From NCBI RefSeq assembly GCF_036784765.1, contig NZ_CP136651.1:2356001-2420000 (forward strand): DNA of 64,000 nucleotides, given 5' to 3'. Below, piece by piece: positions 19,438 through 28,358 of this stretch. Source of the stretch: Novosphingobium sp. ZN18A2 (GTDB lineage Bacteria; Pseudomonadota; Alphaproteobacteria; Sphingomonadales; Sphingomonadaceae). The position numbers and the translations under genes are program-made. Position 1 is the stretch's first letter; each line of letters opens with the position of its first letter. The notes beneath the pieces were generated by a model. It did no database searches. It was given only the letters and a program-made list of their open reading frames with translations, and was not told the origin of the DNA.

Positions 19438-20757
19438 ATGCCGCCAATGGTCTCTTCCGCCGGTTCGCCTGCCGGGCATGAACAGGAAGCGGGCGTCCGC
19501 TACGGGCCCGCACTGACCTTGCTCGCCACCCTGTTTTTTATGTGGGGGTTCATCACGGTCATCAACAACACGCTTCTGCCGCATCTGCGCAGCGTGTTCG
19601 ACCTAAACTACACCCAGACGACGCTGATCGAATCGGTCTGGTTCATTGCCTATTTCGTGGCCTCTATTCCCTCGGCCAAGTTGATCGAACGAATCGGCTA
19701 TCAGAAATCGCTGGTGGTCGGCCTTCTGATCATGGCGGCCGGAGCGGTAGGGATGATGCTGGCTGCCAGCATCCCGTCATACGGCGTAACGCTGGCCATG
19801 TTGTTCGTGATCGCCAGCGGCATCACTTTGCTTCAGGTGGCAGCCAACCCCTACGTTGCGGTGGTCGGTAAACCGGAAACCGCCTCGTCGCGGCTCAACC
19901 TGGTTCAGGCTATGAATTCCATGGGCACAATGCTTGCGCCGATGTTCGGTGCCTATCTCATCCTCGGCCGATCAAAAAGCGGCACGGCGGCGGCGGGCAC
20001 GGTGCTGACACCGGCCGAACGGCTGGCCGACGCGCACTCGGTCATCCTGCCGTATGCGCTAGTGGCCGGCGTGCTGGTCATCCTTGCCATCGTCATCGCC
20101 AGGTTTCCGCTGCCCGCAATGAATTCCGCAAATTCAAGGGTAGCCAAGGAACAGCGCAAGCACCTTTCGCTATGGAGCCATCGCAACCTGGTCCTCGGCG
20201 TCCCGGCAATTTTCATCTACCTGATCGCCGAAATCGGCGTCGCCAACCTGTTTGTGAATTTCGTGAGCCAGCCCGACATCGCCAACCTGACGCACGAGCA
20301 GGCCGGCCAGTACCTTACCTTCCTGTGGGGCGGTATGATGGTCGGGCGGTTTGCCGGTTCCGCAATCATGCAGCGCTTCGATGCCGCCAAGGTGCTTGCG
20401 GTTGCTGCGGTCGGCGCCTTCGTGGTGATGATCGTCACGACGTTCGCGCATGGGCCGGTCGCGATGTGGTCCCTGATCATGGTCGGGTTGTTCCACTCGA
20501 TCATGTTCCCCACGATCTTCACACTAGGCATCAAGGGCCTGGGCCCGCTGACCGAGGAAGGGTCAGGATTGCTGGTCATGGCGATTGCCGGCGGCGCGCT
20601 GGTGATTGTGCAAGGCTGGCTTGCAGATACGTTCGGCCTGCAGACCTCGTTCCTGCTTACAGCGGCCTGCGAGCTATACACCTTGTTCTATGCCCTCTGG
20701 GGCAGCAAGCCGACACACGCCCTTCCCGAGCCGGTAGTCATGCCCGACGCCGCCTGA
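19438..20757 (+). CDS. Sugar MFS transporter, FucP/GluP-like
   Basis: 439 residues from the ATG at 19438 (GAGAGGAC ribosome-binding site). Twelve hydrophobic helices are visible. FFMWGFITVINNTLLPHLRS in helix 1 and SIPSAKLIERIGYQKSL match the fucose:H+ symporter/glucose-galactose transporter family, as do LQVAANPYVAVVG and SSRLNLVQAMNSMGT. It is divergent from galM and sits inside the arabinose locus. It probably carries L-arabinose and/or D-galactose across the inner membrane. Confidence 0.9.
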   Translation: MPPMVSSAGSPAGHEQEAGVRYGPALTLLATLFFMWGFITVINNTLLPHLRSVFDLNYTQTTLIESVWFIAYFVASIPSAKLIERIGYQKSLVVGLLIMAAGAVGMMLAASIPSYGVTLAMLFVIASGITLLQVAANPYVAVVGKPETASSRLNLVQAMNSMGTMLAPMFGAYLILGRSKSGTAAAGTVLTPAERLADAHSVILPYALVAGVLVILAIVIARFPLPAMNSANSRVAKEQRKHLSLWSHRNLVLGVPAIFIYLIAEIGVANLFVNFVSQPDIANLTHEQAGQYLTFLWGGMMVGRFAGSAIMQRFDAAKVLAVAAVGAFVVMIVTTFAHGPVAMWSLIMVGLFHSIMFPTIFTLGIKGLGPLTEEGSGLLVMAIAGGALVIVQGWLADTFGLQTSFLLTAACELYTLFYALWGSKPTHALPEPVVMPDAA

Positions 20758-20779
20758 TCGGCACAGGCAGGCGAAAATC

Positions 20780-20813
20780 AAAGAGGGCGGCGCCCCGCAG
20801 CGCCGCCCTCTTT
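20780..20813. terminator. Bidirectional terminator
   Basis: Perfect 13-bp stem: aaagagggcggcg at 20780-20792 and its complement at 20801-20813, 8-nt loop, A- and T-tracts at the ends. It lies between the convergent sugar MFS and GntR genes. Confidence 0.9.
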
Positions 20814-20865
20814 CGTGCCTGTCCAATGGCTGGACAGGCCAAAGGCCGGGCCGGGATCGCGCGCG

Positions 20866-21621
20866 TCAGCCAGTCATGGAACTGTGCGTATCCTCCAGCG
20901 CAAGGTCGACCAGTACATTCATCGCCTCGCCTGCCGCATCCGCATCACCGGCGGCAATCGCATCATAGACGGCCACGTGGTCGGGAATGGGATTGCGCGG
21001 CAATTCGCGGGCGCGCTGCTTGAACTTGGTGGTCCAGTTCACCGCAGCGCCTATGCTGGCGCTTAAAACCATCAACGCATCGTTGCGCGTCGCATGCAAG
21101 ATGGCGTTGTGGAAGTCGCGGTCCGCCGCCCGCCCCTCCTCTGAGGCGAGCGAATATTGGCGCATTGCCGCCAACGCTTCCTTCATGATCTTCAGGTCCG
21201 CTTTATCCCTGCGTTGAGCGGCGAGCCGCGCGGCGGCCGGCTCGACGATGGCACGAAGCTCGAACAGGCTGCGCACGAATTCGACATCTGGCTCTCCCGT
21301 GAACGCCCACCCCAGGACTTCGGGATCGAGAAGGTTCCAGCGATCACGCGGCAACACGCGCGTCCCGGCCTTGGGACGGCTGGCAACAAGCCCCTTTGCG
21401 GTAAGGACCTGGATCGCTTCACGGTAAGCGCTCCGCGACACCTTGAGCTCTTCGGCGAAAGCCACTTCGCCGGAAAGAATGTCCCCCGGCGCATATTTGC
21501 CCGACAAGATATCGGTGCCCAGCTTGTGGGCGATAGCCCCATGCAAGCGACGGCCCGGACCACGCTTGGCCCGGGCCGCTTTCGGTTTCTTCTCGCCATC
21601 GGCGATCCTGGCTTCAGTCAC
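20866..21621 (-). CDS. GntR/FadR-family (FCD) transcriptional regulator of the arabinose locus
   Basis: 251 residues from a GTG. A basic N-terminal tail is followed by the winged helix: LSGKYAPGDILSGEVAFAEE, LKVSRSAYREAIQVLTAKGL and SRPKAGTRVLPRDRW. The C-terminal FCD domain spans about 100-245, with metal-ligand-type text in AADRDFHNAILHATRND and NPIPDHVAVYDAI. It is transcribed away from the semialdehyde dehydrogenase operon with a shared promoter region of about 110 bp. It is the only regulator gene in the 15-37 kb locus, and FadR-type motifs precede the other operons there, so local control by a sugar acid is a good inference. Confidence 0.9.
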   Translation of the reverse strand: MTEARIADGEKKPKAARAKRGPGRRLHGAIAHKLGTDILSGKYAPGDILSGEVAFAEELKVSRSAYREAIQVLTAKGLVASRPKAGTRVLPRDRWNLLDPEVLGWAFTGEPDVEFVRSLFELRAIVEPAAARLAAQRRDKADLKIMKEALAAMRQYSLASEEGRAADRDFHNAILHATRNDALMVLSASIGAAVNWTTKFKQRARELPRNPIPDHVAVYDAIAAGDADAAGEAMNVLVDLALEDTHSSMTG

Positions 21622-21707
21622 GATGTTCCAACTCCTCGCGGCGCGACCTTAACAGCCAATTCGGGCCAACGGAACGACAATCATTGCGTTTGAGCAGCTC
21701 TCATAAT

Positions 21708-21718
21708 ATGTCGGAGTA
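21708..21718 (+). promoter_or_regulatory. Candidate GntR operator before the KGSADH operon
   Basis: ATGTCGGAGTA lies only 16 bp before the ATG of the aldehyde dehydrogenase and 87 bp before the GntR start, so it could serve both directions. It shares the nine-base core TGTCGGAGT with sites at 19352 and 31009. Confidence 0.6.
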
Positions 21719-21733
21719 AATAGGGAGACCCAA

Positions 21734-23260
21734 ATGACCGAATTCCGTTCCATGGCAGCAGAAACAGGCGAACCGCACGGTGACCCCTTCAAGGTGCACG
21801 GACCGGCGGATGTCGCCGCCGCCTGCGCTTCTGCCGACGCCGCATTCATCCGCTACAGCAGCACCAGTCGCGAAGATCGCGCGGCTTTCCTCGAACGAAT
21901 CGCTGAGGAGATCATGGCGATCGGCGATCCGCTGATCGAGGCAGCCATGACCGAAAGCGGCCTGCCGCGCGCGCGCCTTGACGGAGAACGCGGACGCACC
22001 TGGAACCAGTTGCGCATGTTCGCCGATGTCGTCCGCCGGGGCCAATGGCTGCAGGTGCGGATTGATCCTGCCTTGCCAGAGCGACAGCCGCCCCGCCCCG
22101 ACCTGCGCATGCGCATGGTCCCGCTTGGCCCCGTTGCGGTGTTCGGCGCCTCGAACTTCCCGCTCGCGTTCTCTACCGCCGGCGGCGACACGGCCTCTGC
22201 CCTGGCGGCAGGTTGCCCGGTCGTTGTGAAAGGGCACCCCGCGCATCCGATCACCGGCGATCTCGTCGCGCAGGCGATCTCGCGGGCCGTTGCCGCTTGC
22301 GGACTTCCCGAAGGCGTGTTCGGTCACCTTGTAGGTCCATCAAACGAACTGGGTGCCACACTTGTACAGGACCCGCGCATCGCAGCTGTGGGCTTCACCG
22401 GATCGCGCATGGGCGGCCTCGCCCTCAGCCGTATCGCCCAGACACGCAAAGTTCCGATCCCGGTCTATGCCGAAATGTCGAGCATCAATCCGGTTGTCCT
22501 TCTACCCGAAGCACTCAAGGCGCGAGGCGCGGAACTGGGCGCGGCCTTCGTCGGGTCGTTGACGATGGGCGCGGGGCAGTTCTGCACCAATCCCGGTCTG
22601 GTTCTTGCCATCGAAGGCGAAGGTCTCGACGCATTCATCGGGGCGGCAAGCGAGACGGTGGCCGGTGCCGGACCGCAGACGATGCTCACCACCGGCATTC
22701 GTGACGCATATGCAAAGGGCGTCGAAGCGCTTTCGGGCTGCGCAGGGGTTGAAACGCTTGCCAAGGGTGAAACCGGCGACCGCACGCGCGGGGATGCGAA
22801 CCTGTTCCAGACGACCGGCAGCGCCTTCCTTTCCGACGAAGGCATGGGTCATGAAGTGTTCGGCGCGTCATCCATCATTGTGCGCTGCAAGAACGAAGGC
22901 GAACTGGCCAAGGTGATTGCCGGGCTTGAAGGCCAGTTGACAGCCACGTTGCACATGGATGCAGCGGACGAAGCCGCTGCCTCGAGGCTGCTACCGGCAC
23001 TTGAACGCAAGGTTGGCCGAATCCTTGCCAACGGCTGGCCTACAGGGGTCGAGGTCTGTCACGCGATGGTTCATGGCGGACCGTTCCCGGCCACCTCGGA
23101 TTCGCGCACGACGTCGGTCGGCAGCCTGGCCATCGACCGTTTCCTGCGCCCGGTATGTTACCAGAATCTGTCCCAGTCGGTGCTTCCTGACGAACTGCGG
23201 GACGATGCCGCAAGCAACGGCGTGCCGCGCCTCGTCGATGGCAAGCTGACACTCGACTGA
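21734..23260 (+). CDS. Aldehyde dehydrogenase, probable 2-oxoglutarate semialdehyde dehydrogenase
   Basis: 508 residues with GGGAG before the ATG. The fold of the KGSADH branch is clear: VFGASNFPLAFSTAGGDTAS in the cofactor-binding region, VGFTGSRMGG, the general-base Glu in YAEMSSINPVVLLP and the nucleophilic Cys in GAGQFCTNPGLVL. It heads a plus-strand operon continuing with AraD1, a sugar dehydrogenase, GH51, a kinase, an aldolase and GH43. The expected reaction is 2,5-dioxopentanoate to 2-oxoglutarate with NAD(P)+, the last step of the Weimberg-type arabinose route. Confidence 0.92.
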   Translation: MTEFRSMAAETGEPHGDPFKVHGPADVAAACASADAAFIRYSSTSREDRAAFLERIAEEIMAIGDPLIEAAMTESGLPRARLDGERGRTWNQLRMFADVVRRGQWLQVRIDPALPERQPPRPDLRMRMVPLGPVAVFGASNFPLAFSTAGGDTASALAAGCPVVVKGHPAHPITGDLVAQAISRAVAACGLPEGVFGHLVGPSNELGATLVQDPRIAAVGFTGSRMGGLALSRIAQTRKVPIPVYAEMSSINPVVLLPEALKARGAELGAAFVGSLTMGAGQFCTNPGLVLAIEGEGLDAFIGAASETVAGAGPQTMLTTGIRDAYAKGVEALSGCAGVETLAKGETGDRTRGDANLFQTTGSAFLSDEGMGHEVFGASSIIVRCKNEGELAKVIAGLEGQLTATLHMDAADEAAASRLLPALERKVGRILANGWPTGVEVCHAMVHGGPFPATSDSRTTSVGSLAIDRFLRPVCYQNLSQSVLPDELRDDAASNGVPRLVDGKLTLD

Positions 23261-23274
23261 TCCAATCGCTTTTA

Positions 23275-23306
23275 CGCGGAGCGCCCCGCGAGACGGGCGC
23301 TCCGCG
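23275..23306 (+). other. Perfect hairpin inside the arabinose operon
   Basis: cgcggagcgccc (23275-23286) and gggcgctccgcg (23295-23306) form a 12-bp stem with an 8-nt loop. It lies in the 60-bp gap between KGSADH and AraD1, directly before the AraD1 ribosome-binding site. There is no U-tract, so it may be an RNA-processing or stabilising element rather than a terminator. Confidence 0.55.
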
Positions 23307-23320
23307 AAAGGGAGAGCTAC

Positions 23321-24316
23321 ATGACCTTTCTTCGCCTGTTGCAGCACCGAGCGTCCGATGGAACGCGTTCGGTTATCCTTGCCGACGGCAATAGCGCCCG
23401 GTTTCTGGAGGGCGTCACCACCGTGCGAGATATCGCTAGCCGCGCGATCGCGGACGGGAAGTCCCTGGCAGATCAGGCGAAGGCTTGCGCGACCGGAGCG
23501 GCCGTGGATATCGCAGCCGAGTTTGCCGAAGGCCGCTTGCTGTCGCCGATCGACCATGACGATTCCGCACACCTGCTGATGACCGGCACGGGGCTGACCC
23601 ACCTCGGTTCGGCAGAAGGGCGCGACAAGATGCATCGCGAAGCCGCTTCGACCGAAGGCCAGACGGATTCGATGCGCATGTTCCTGGAAGGGCTGAAAGG
23701 TGGCAAGCCCGCGCCGGGCGAGGTCGGCCAGCAGCCCGAATGGTTCTACAAGGGCGACGGCTCGCAACTTGTCGGACCATCCGACGCCTTTGCAATGCCC
23801 GGCTTTGCGCAGGATGGAGGCGAGGAACCGGAACTGGCCGGGATCTACATGATCGGCAAAGACGGCACGCCTTTCCGCCTCGGCTTCGCGATCGCCAACG
23901 AATTCAGCGACCATGTGACGGAGCGGCACAATTACCTGTGGCTCGCCCATTCCAAGCTGCGCCAGGCCGCGCTCGGTCCCGAACTGCTGATCGGGACGCC
24001 ACCCGAAAGCATAGAAGGAACCAGCCGCATCCTGCGCGACGGGAAAGCGGTCTGGGAAAAGCCCTTCCTGTCGGGCGAAGCGAACATGTCGCACAGTTTC
24101 GCCAACCTTGAGCATCACCACTTCAAGTACGACCTGTTCCGCCGGCCGGGAGACATCCACGTCCATTTCTTCGGCACGGCGACATTGTCTTTCGCCGACG
24201 GCGTGAAGACGCAAGAAGGCGACGTGTTCGAGATTTCGGCCGCGCCATTCTCCCTCCCGGTTCGCAACAAGCTGACACGCGCCGCCGCAAGCAACGCAGC
24301 CGTGAAGGTGCTCTGA
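23321..24316 (+). CDS. AraD1/GguC-type fumarylacetoacetate-hydrolase-family protein (2-keto-3-deoxyarabinonate dehydratase candidate)
   Basis: 331 residues with GGGAGAG before the ATG. It matches the FAH-superfamily branch called AraD1/GguC: LMTGTGLTHLGSAEGRDKMH, EWFYKGDGSQLVGPSDAF, GEEPELAGIYMIGKDGTPF with the family's acidic metal-site residues, and GFAIANEFSDHVTERHNYLW. It lies 60 bp after KGSADH and 3 bp before the Gfo/Idh dehydrogenase. In L-arabinose oxidation it is expected to convert 2-keto-3-deoxy-L-arabinonate to 2-oxoglutarate semialdehyde. The function is assigned from family and operon context. Confidence 0.85.
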   Translation: MTFLRLLQHRASDGTRSVILADGNSARFLEGVTTVRDIASRAIADGKSLADQAKACATGAAVDIAAEFAEGRLLSPIDHDDSAHLLMTGTGLTHLGSAEGRDKMHREAASTEGQTDSMRMFLEGLKGGKPAPGEVGQQPEWFYKGDGSQLVGPSDAFAMPGFAQDGGEEPELAGIYMIGKDGTPFRLGFAIANEFSDHVTERHNYLWLAHSKLRQAALGPELLIGTPPESIEGTSRILRDGKAVWEKPFLSGEANMSHSFANLEHHHFKYDLFRRPGDIHVHFFGTATLSFADGVKTQEGDVFEISAAPFSLPVRNKLTRAAASNAAVKVL

Positions 24317-24319
24317 AAG

Positions 24320-25246
24320 ATGGACCCGATACGCATTGCCGTTGTCGGCGTGGGCAAGATCGCCCGCGACCAGCACTTGCCGGCCATCGCCGGTTCGCGC
24401 GCGTTCAGTCTGGCCGCTACCGTCAGCCCGCACGATCCCGCGCCTGAGGGTGTACCGCACCTTGGCAGCATCGAGGAACTTCTTGAAAAGGGTCCCGCGA
24501 TTGACGCGGTCGCGCTCTGCACTCCCCCGCAGGTTCGTTACGGCCTTGCCGTCCAGGCGCTGAAGCGCGGGGTGCACGTGTTCCTGGAAAAACCGCCGGG
24601 CGCGACGCTTTCGGAAGTCGTCGCGCTGCGCGAACGCGCCGACAAGGTCGGGGTAACGCTGTTTGCATCGTGGCATTCGCGCTTTGCCGCCGGCGTCGCG
24701 CCCGCTCGCGCATGGCTTGCCGAGCGCAAAATCGAGAAAGTATCCATCGTGTGGCGGGAAGACGTGCGCGTCTGGCATCCGGGGCAGGCATGGATCTGGG
24801 AGCCGGGCGGCCTTGGCGTGTTCGATCCGGGCATCAATGCCTTGTCGATCCTCACCCACATCCTGCCGCGCCCGGTTTTCCTGAAATCCGCGACGCTCAG
24901 CATCCCGGAAAACCGCGCCGCGCCAATCGCTGCTGATATCGCCATGTGCGACACCGCGGGTGCGCATATCCACATGGACCTCGACTGGCGACAGACCGGC
25001 CCGCAAAGCTGGGACATCGTGGTCGAAACCGATGCCGGAACGCTCAAGCTCTCGCGCGGCGGGGCGGTGCTGTCGCTTCCATCGGGAACCGAACACAACG
25101 AAGATCTGGAATATCCGGGCCTCTATTCGCGCTTCGCCAACCTCATCCACAGCGGACGGAGCGACGTCGACGTCGACCCGTTCCGCCTCGTCGCCGACGC
25201 TTTCCTGCGCGGCCGTCGCGAAACCGTCGATGCCTTCGACGACTGA
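24320..25246 (+). CDS. Gfo/Idh/MocA dehydrogenase, probable L-arabinose/D-galactose 1-dehydrogenase
   Basis: 308 residues. The N-terminal Rossmann motif is RIAVVGVGKIARDQHLPAIA. The family's EKPPGATLSE segment carries the catalytic Lys of EKP. WQHSRFAAGV-like text (SWHSRFAAGVAPAR) and WIWEPGGLGVFDPGINALS, with the conserved Asp/Asn-type residues, resemble the L-arabinose/D-galactose dehydrogenases of this family. It starts 3 bp after AraD1 ends. It would oxidise the pyranose C1 to the lactone, which the SMP-30 enzyme opens. Dual sugar specificity is known for close family members and is inferred here. Confidence 0.88.
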   Translation: MDPIRIAVVGVGKIARDQHLPAIAGSRAFSLAATVSPHDPAPEGVPHLGSIEELLEKGPAIDAVALCTPPQVRYGLAVQALKRGVHVFLEKPPGATLSEVVALRERADKVGVTLFASWHSRFAAGVAPARAWLAERKIEKVSIVWREDVRVWHPGQAWIWEPGGLGVFDPGINALSILTHILPRPVFLKSATLSIPENRAAPIAADIAMCDTAGAHIHMDLDWRQTGPQSWDIVVETDAGTLKLSRGGAVLSLPSGTEHNEDLEYPGLYSRFANLIHSGRSDVDVDPFRLVADAFLRGRRETVDAFDD

Positions 25247-25271
25247 CCTTCTCGGAAAGCGGACCCAAACC

Positions 25272-26837
25272 ATGAACAAGACCCTGCGCCTCACCACTTA
25301 CGCTCTCTTGCTGGGAAGTGCGGCCATTGCCGGACCGGTCCAGGCCGACACAGACGGCAAGCCGACAACGGCTGAAATCCATGCGGACCAGCCTGGTCCT
25401 GTATACGACAAACGCATCTTCACGCAGTTTGCTGAACACCTTGGCCACGGCATCTACGGCGGCCTCTGGGTGGGCAAGGACAGCAAAATTCCCAACACCA
25501 ACGGCTTCCGCAACGATGTTGTCGCGGCATTGCGCGAACTTTCGGTTCCGGTAATCCGCTGGCCGGGCGGTTGTTTTGCCGACGAGTACCATTGGCGTGA
25601 AGGCATCGGAGATCCGGCCAAGCGCCCGGTCAAGGTCAACACGCACTGGGGCGGCGTGACCGAACCAAATGCCGTTGGCACCAACGAGTATTTCGAGCTG
25701 CTTCGGCAGGTGGGCGCGCAGGCCTACATTTCGGGCAATGTCGGAGACGGCACCCCGCGGGAGATGGCGGAATGGGTGGAATACATCACCGCGCCCGCCG
25801 GCACCCTTGCCGACGAGCGCGCGGCCAATGGACACAAGAAGCCCTGGGCCCTGCCCTATTTCGGCATCGGCAACGAACTTTGGGGATGTGGCGGCAACAT
25901 GCGGCCCGAATATGCGGCCGACGTTACCCGCCGCTATGCCACGTTCGTAAAGGCACCGGCCGGAACCCGGATCATGAAGATCGCCAGCGGCGCCAACGTT
26001 GACGATTACAAGTGGACCGAAACGATGATGAAGGTCGCGGGCAACATGCTCGATGGCCTGTCGCTCCACTACTACACGCTGCCCGACGGGGGCTGGCCGC
26101 CCAAGGCGGACCCGGTCAATTTCGACGAGACCGGCTGGGCCGACGCGCTGCATGAAACATGGCGGATGGACGAACTGATCACCAAACACTCGGCCATCAT
26201 GGACAAATACGATCCCGAGAAACGCGTTTTCCTGGCGGTCGACGAATGGGGCGCGTGGTATGCCCAGGACCCGGGCACGCATCCCGGGTTCCTGCGCCAA
26301 CAGAACACCTTGCGCGATGCGCTGATCGCGGCAATCAATCTCGACATCTTTGCCAAGCATGCCGACCGTGTGCGGATGACCGCGATTGCCCAGATGGTGA
26401 ACGTGCTGCAGGCGATGATCCTGACAGACGGCCCAAGGATGATCCGGACCCCCACGTACTATGTGTTCGACATGTACAAGCCGTGGCAGGACGCGACGGT
26501 GCTGCCGATCGACATCGACACACCGACATATACCAAAGGCAAGTTCACCGTGCCGGCTGTCAGCGGCTCTGCGGTGAAAGGCAAGGATGGCAAGGTTCAC
26601 GTGGGCCTGTCCAACGCGGATCCCGAAGTTGCCAACACCGTCCGGATCAAGCTCGACGGTGTGTCGGAAAGCAAGGTCTCCGGACAGATCCTGACCGCCC
26701 CGGCAATCAACTCGCACAACACGTTCGATGCGCCCAATACTGTGAAACCGGCCCCGTTCACGGGAGCGCGCGTCGAGAACGGCACGCTCGTCGTTACGCT
26801 GCCGGCCAAGTCCGTGGTGGTTCTCGAACTGCAATGA
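25272..26837 (+). CDS. GH51 alpha-L-arabinofuranosidase, exported
   Basis: 521 residues from the ATG at 25272 after ATGAACAAGAC; an upstream in-frame extension overlaps the dehydrogenase gene and is not real. A signal peptide ends near VQA-D. The GH51 barrel shows RWPGGCFADEYHWREGIG, the acid/base Glu in FGIGNELWGCGG (about residue 201) and the nucleophile Glu in FLAVDEWGAWY (about 325). A C-terminal beta domain follows (VHVGLSNADPEVANTVRIKL). Many GH51 enzymes are cytoplasmic; this one appears to be periplasmic. It removes terminal arabinofuranose from arabinan or arabinoxylan oligosaccharides. Confidence 0.94.
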   Translation: MNKTLRLTTYALLLGSAAIAGPVQADTDGKPTTAEIHADQPGPVYDKRIFTQFAEHLGHGIYGGLWVGKDSKIPNTNGFRNDVVAALRELSVPVIRWPGGCFADEYHWREGIGDPAKRPVKVNTHWGGVTEPNAVGTNEYFELLRQVGAQAYISGNVGDGTPREMAEWVEYITAPAGTLADERAANGHKKPWALPYFGIGNELWGCGGNMRPEYAADVTRRYATFVKAPAGTRIMKIASGANVDDYKWTETMMKVAGNMLDGLSLHYYTLPDGGWPPKADPVNFDETGWADALHETWRMDELITKHSAIMDKYDPEKRVFLAVDEWGAWYAQDPGTHPGFLRQQNTLRDALIAAINLDIFAKHADRVRMTAIAQMVNVLQAMILTDGPRMIRTPTYYVFDMYKPWQDATVLPIDIDTPTYTKGKFTVPAVSGSAVKGKDGKVHVGLSNADPEVANTVRIKLDGVSESKVSGQILTAPAINSHNTFDAPNTVKPAPFTGARVENGTLVVTLPAKSVVVLELQ

Positions 26838-27727
26838 GCGGGACTAGCGTCCTTGGCGACTGGGGCACCAGCCGCTTACGGCTCTACCGCGTCCGGGAAG
26901 GCGAAGTGGTGGAAACCTTCGTCGATCCGGACGAGGGTGCGCTGAAATCCGATGCGGCGGACGTGTTGGCGCAAAAGCTCGCGGCCTGGGACGATGCGGA
27001 ACCCATCGAGGACGTGACGATATGCGGGATGGCCGGCGCGCGCGGGGCGCTCGTCGAAGCGGGGTACGGCCCTTGCCCGGCGGATATCGAAACATGGCGC
27101 CGGGCATCAAGCGAGGTCGCAGTGGGACGATGGGCCGTGAAGGTCATGGCCGGGCTCGCCTGCCGCACCGCGCGGGGCACCGGCGATGTCATGCGCGGCG
27201 AGGAGACGCAGGTTTTCGGAGCAGTAGCACTCGATCCCGAATTGGGCAGGGGAGAGCGCCTTATCGTCCTGCCGGGGACGCATGCCAAGTGGGTATGGTT
27301 GGCAGATGGCAGGATCGAGCGGTTCAGGACCTGTCCGACCGGTGAGCTATATTCTCTGCTGGCGAGGCAATCGACGCTTCCCGGCGCAGCCGATAGCGCG
27401 GGAGCTGGCTCGTTTGACGAGGGTTTCGCGCACGGTCTCGAACGCAGCGAGGAGCCGCTTGCGGCCAGTCTATTCGAGGCGCGTTCGGCGAGATTGCTCG
27501 ATGACCGGTCGAGGGACTGGTCGACGGGTTACCTGTCGGGACTACTGATCGGCAACGAAGCATCGACCATGCTCGCCGGTGTCCGGAATTGTTTGCTGAT
27601 CGGCGAATCCGCACTGGTGGACCTGTATGGCCGTGCCCTGTCGGCGCTTGGCTGCATGGCCGTTGCGATCGATGGAACCGCCGCGGTTATCGCGGGGCTG
27701 AAACTAGCGGGAGGAACGCCGGCATGA
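26834..27727 (+). CDS. dgoK: 2-dehydro-3-deoxygalactonokinase
   Basis: 297 residues starting at an ATGA overlap with GH51. The phosphate-binding opening is LGDWGTSRLRLYRV. GMAGARGALVEAGYGPCPAD, DVMRGEETQVFG, RLIVLPGTHAKWVW and IDGTAAVIAGLKLA are the conserved blocks of DgoK kinases. Its start and stop overlap both neighbours (ATGA twice), so GH51-dgoK-dgoA is translationally coupled. It phosphorylates 2-keto-3-deoxygalactonate, the galactose counterpart of the arabinose intermediate handled by AraD1. Confidence 0.93.
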   Translation: MSGTSVLGDWGTSRLRLYRVREGEVVETFVDPDEGALKSDAADVLAQKLAAWDDAEPIEDVTICGMAGARGALVEAGYGPCPADIETWRRASSEVAVGRWAVKVMAGLACRTARGTGDVMRGEETQVFGAVALDPELGRGERLIVLPGTHAKWVWLADGRIERFRTCPTGELYSLLARQSTLPGAADSAGAGSFDEGFAHGLERSEEPLAASLFEARSARLLDDRSRDWSTGYLSGLLIGNEASTMLAGVRNCLLIGESALVDLYGRALSALGCMAVAIDGTAAVIAGLKLAGGTPA

Positions 27728-28356
27728 GGTTCGAAGATGCCATCGAGGACGGCGCGCTGCCGATCGTCGCGATCCTGCGCGGGATCGAAACGGCGGCGTG
27801 TGTGGCTATCGCCAAGGCGCTGGTCGACGGGGGCATTCGCCTGATCGAAGTGCCGTTCAATTCGCCCGATCCGGTGGGTTCGATCCGCGCCATCGAGCAG
27901 GCCGTTGGCACGCGGGCCGCCGTCGGGGGCGGGACCGTGACGTCGTTGGAGAAGGCTGAGGCATTGGCCGGGGCTGGTGGAACCTTCATGGTTTCTCCCA
28001 ACGTCGATCCGCAGATTATCGCCCGCGCGCTGGCTTTGGGGCTGGACGTGATGCCCGGCTTCCTTACGCCGACCGAGGCTTTCTCGGCGATCACGGCCGG
28101 TGCGCGCAATATCAAGCTGTTTCCCGGTTCCGTGCTCGGGAGCAGCTACCCTCGCGCGCTGCGCGACGTTCTCCCGCCGGAAGTCCACGTCTGGGCCGTG
28201 GGCGGTGTCGGCGCGGCCAATGTGGCGGAATACGTGTCAGCAGGCATCTTCGGCATCGGAGCAGGGAGCAGCCTGTTCAAGCCGGGAGACAGCGCGGCGA
28301 CGGTCGGCGCGCAGGCAACGGAACTGGTCGCCGCCTGGCGAGCGGCGAAAGCCTGA
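27724..28356 (+). CDS. dgoA: 2-dehydro-3-deoxy-6-phosphogalactonate aldolase
   Basis: 210 residues from the ATG overlapping the dgoK stop. This is the class I KDPG/KDPGal aldolase fold: PIVAILRGIETAACVAIAKA, RLIEVPFNSPDP, VGGGTVTSLEKAEALAGAG, the Schiff-base Lys in ARNIKLFPGSVLG, and the phosphate-binding GVGAANVAEYVSAG and FGIGAGSSLF. It cleaves KDPGal to pyruvate and glyceraldehyde 3-phosphate. Presence of dgoK and dgoA beside AraD1 and KGSADH gives the locus both a galactose and an arabinose exit. Confidence 0.94.
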   Translation: MRFEDAIEDGALPIVAILRGIETAACVAIAKALVDGGIRLIEVPFNSPDPVGSIRAIEQAVGTRAAVGGGTVTSLEKAEALAGAGGTFMVSPNVDPQIIARALALGLDVMPGFLTPTEAFSAITAGARNIKLFPGSVLGSSYPRALRDVLPPEVHVWAVGGVGAANVAEYVSAGIFGIGAGSSLFKPGDSAATVGAQATELVAAWRAAKA

Positions 28357-28358
28357 CC

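Noticed and set aside
22991..25297. 768-codon minus-strand open frame across three arabinose genes
   Set aside because: Crosses three well-supported plus-strand enzymes with intact catalytic residues; antisense shadow.
25143..26834. 563-codon minus-strand open frame opposite GH51
   Set aside because: GH51 catalytic motifs are on the plus strand; the reverse frame is a by-product of codon bias.
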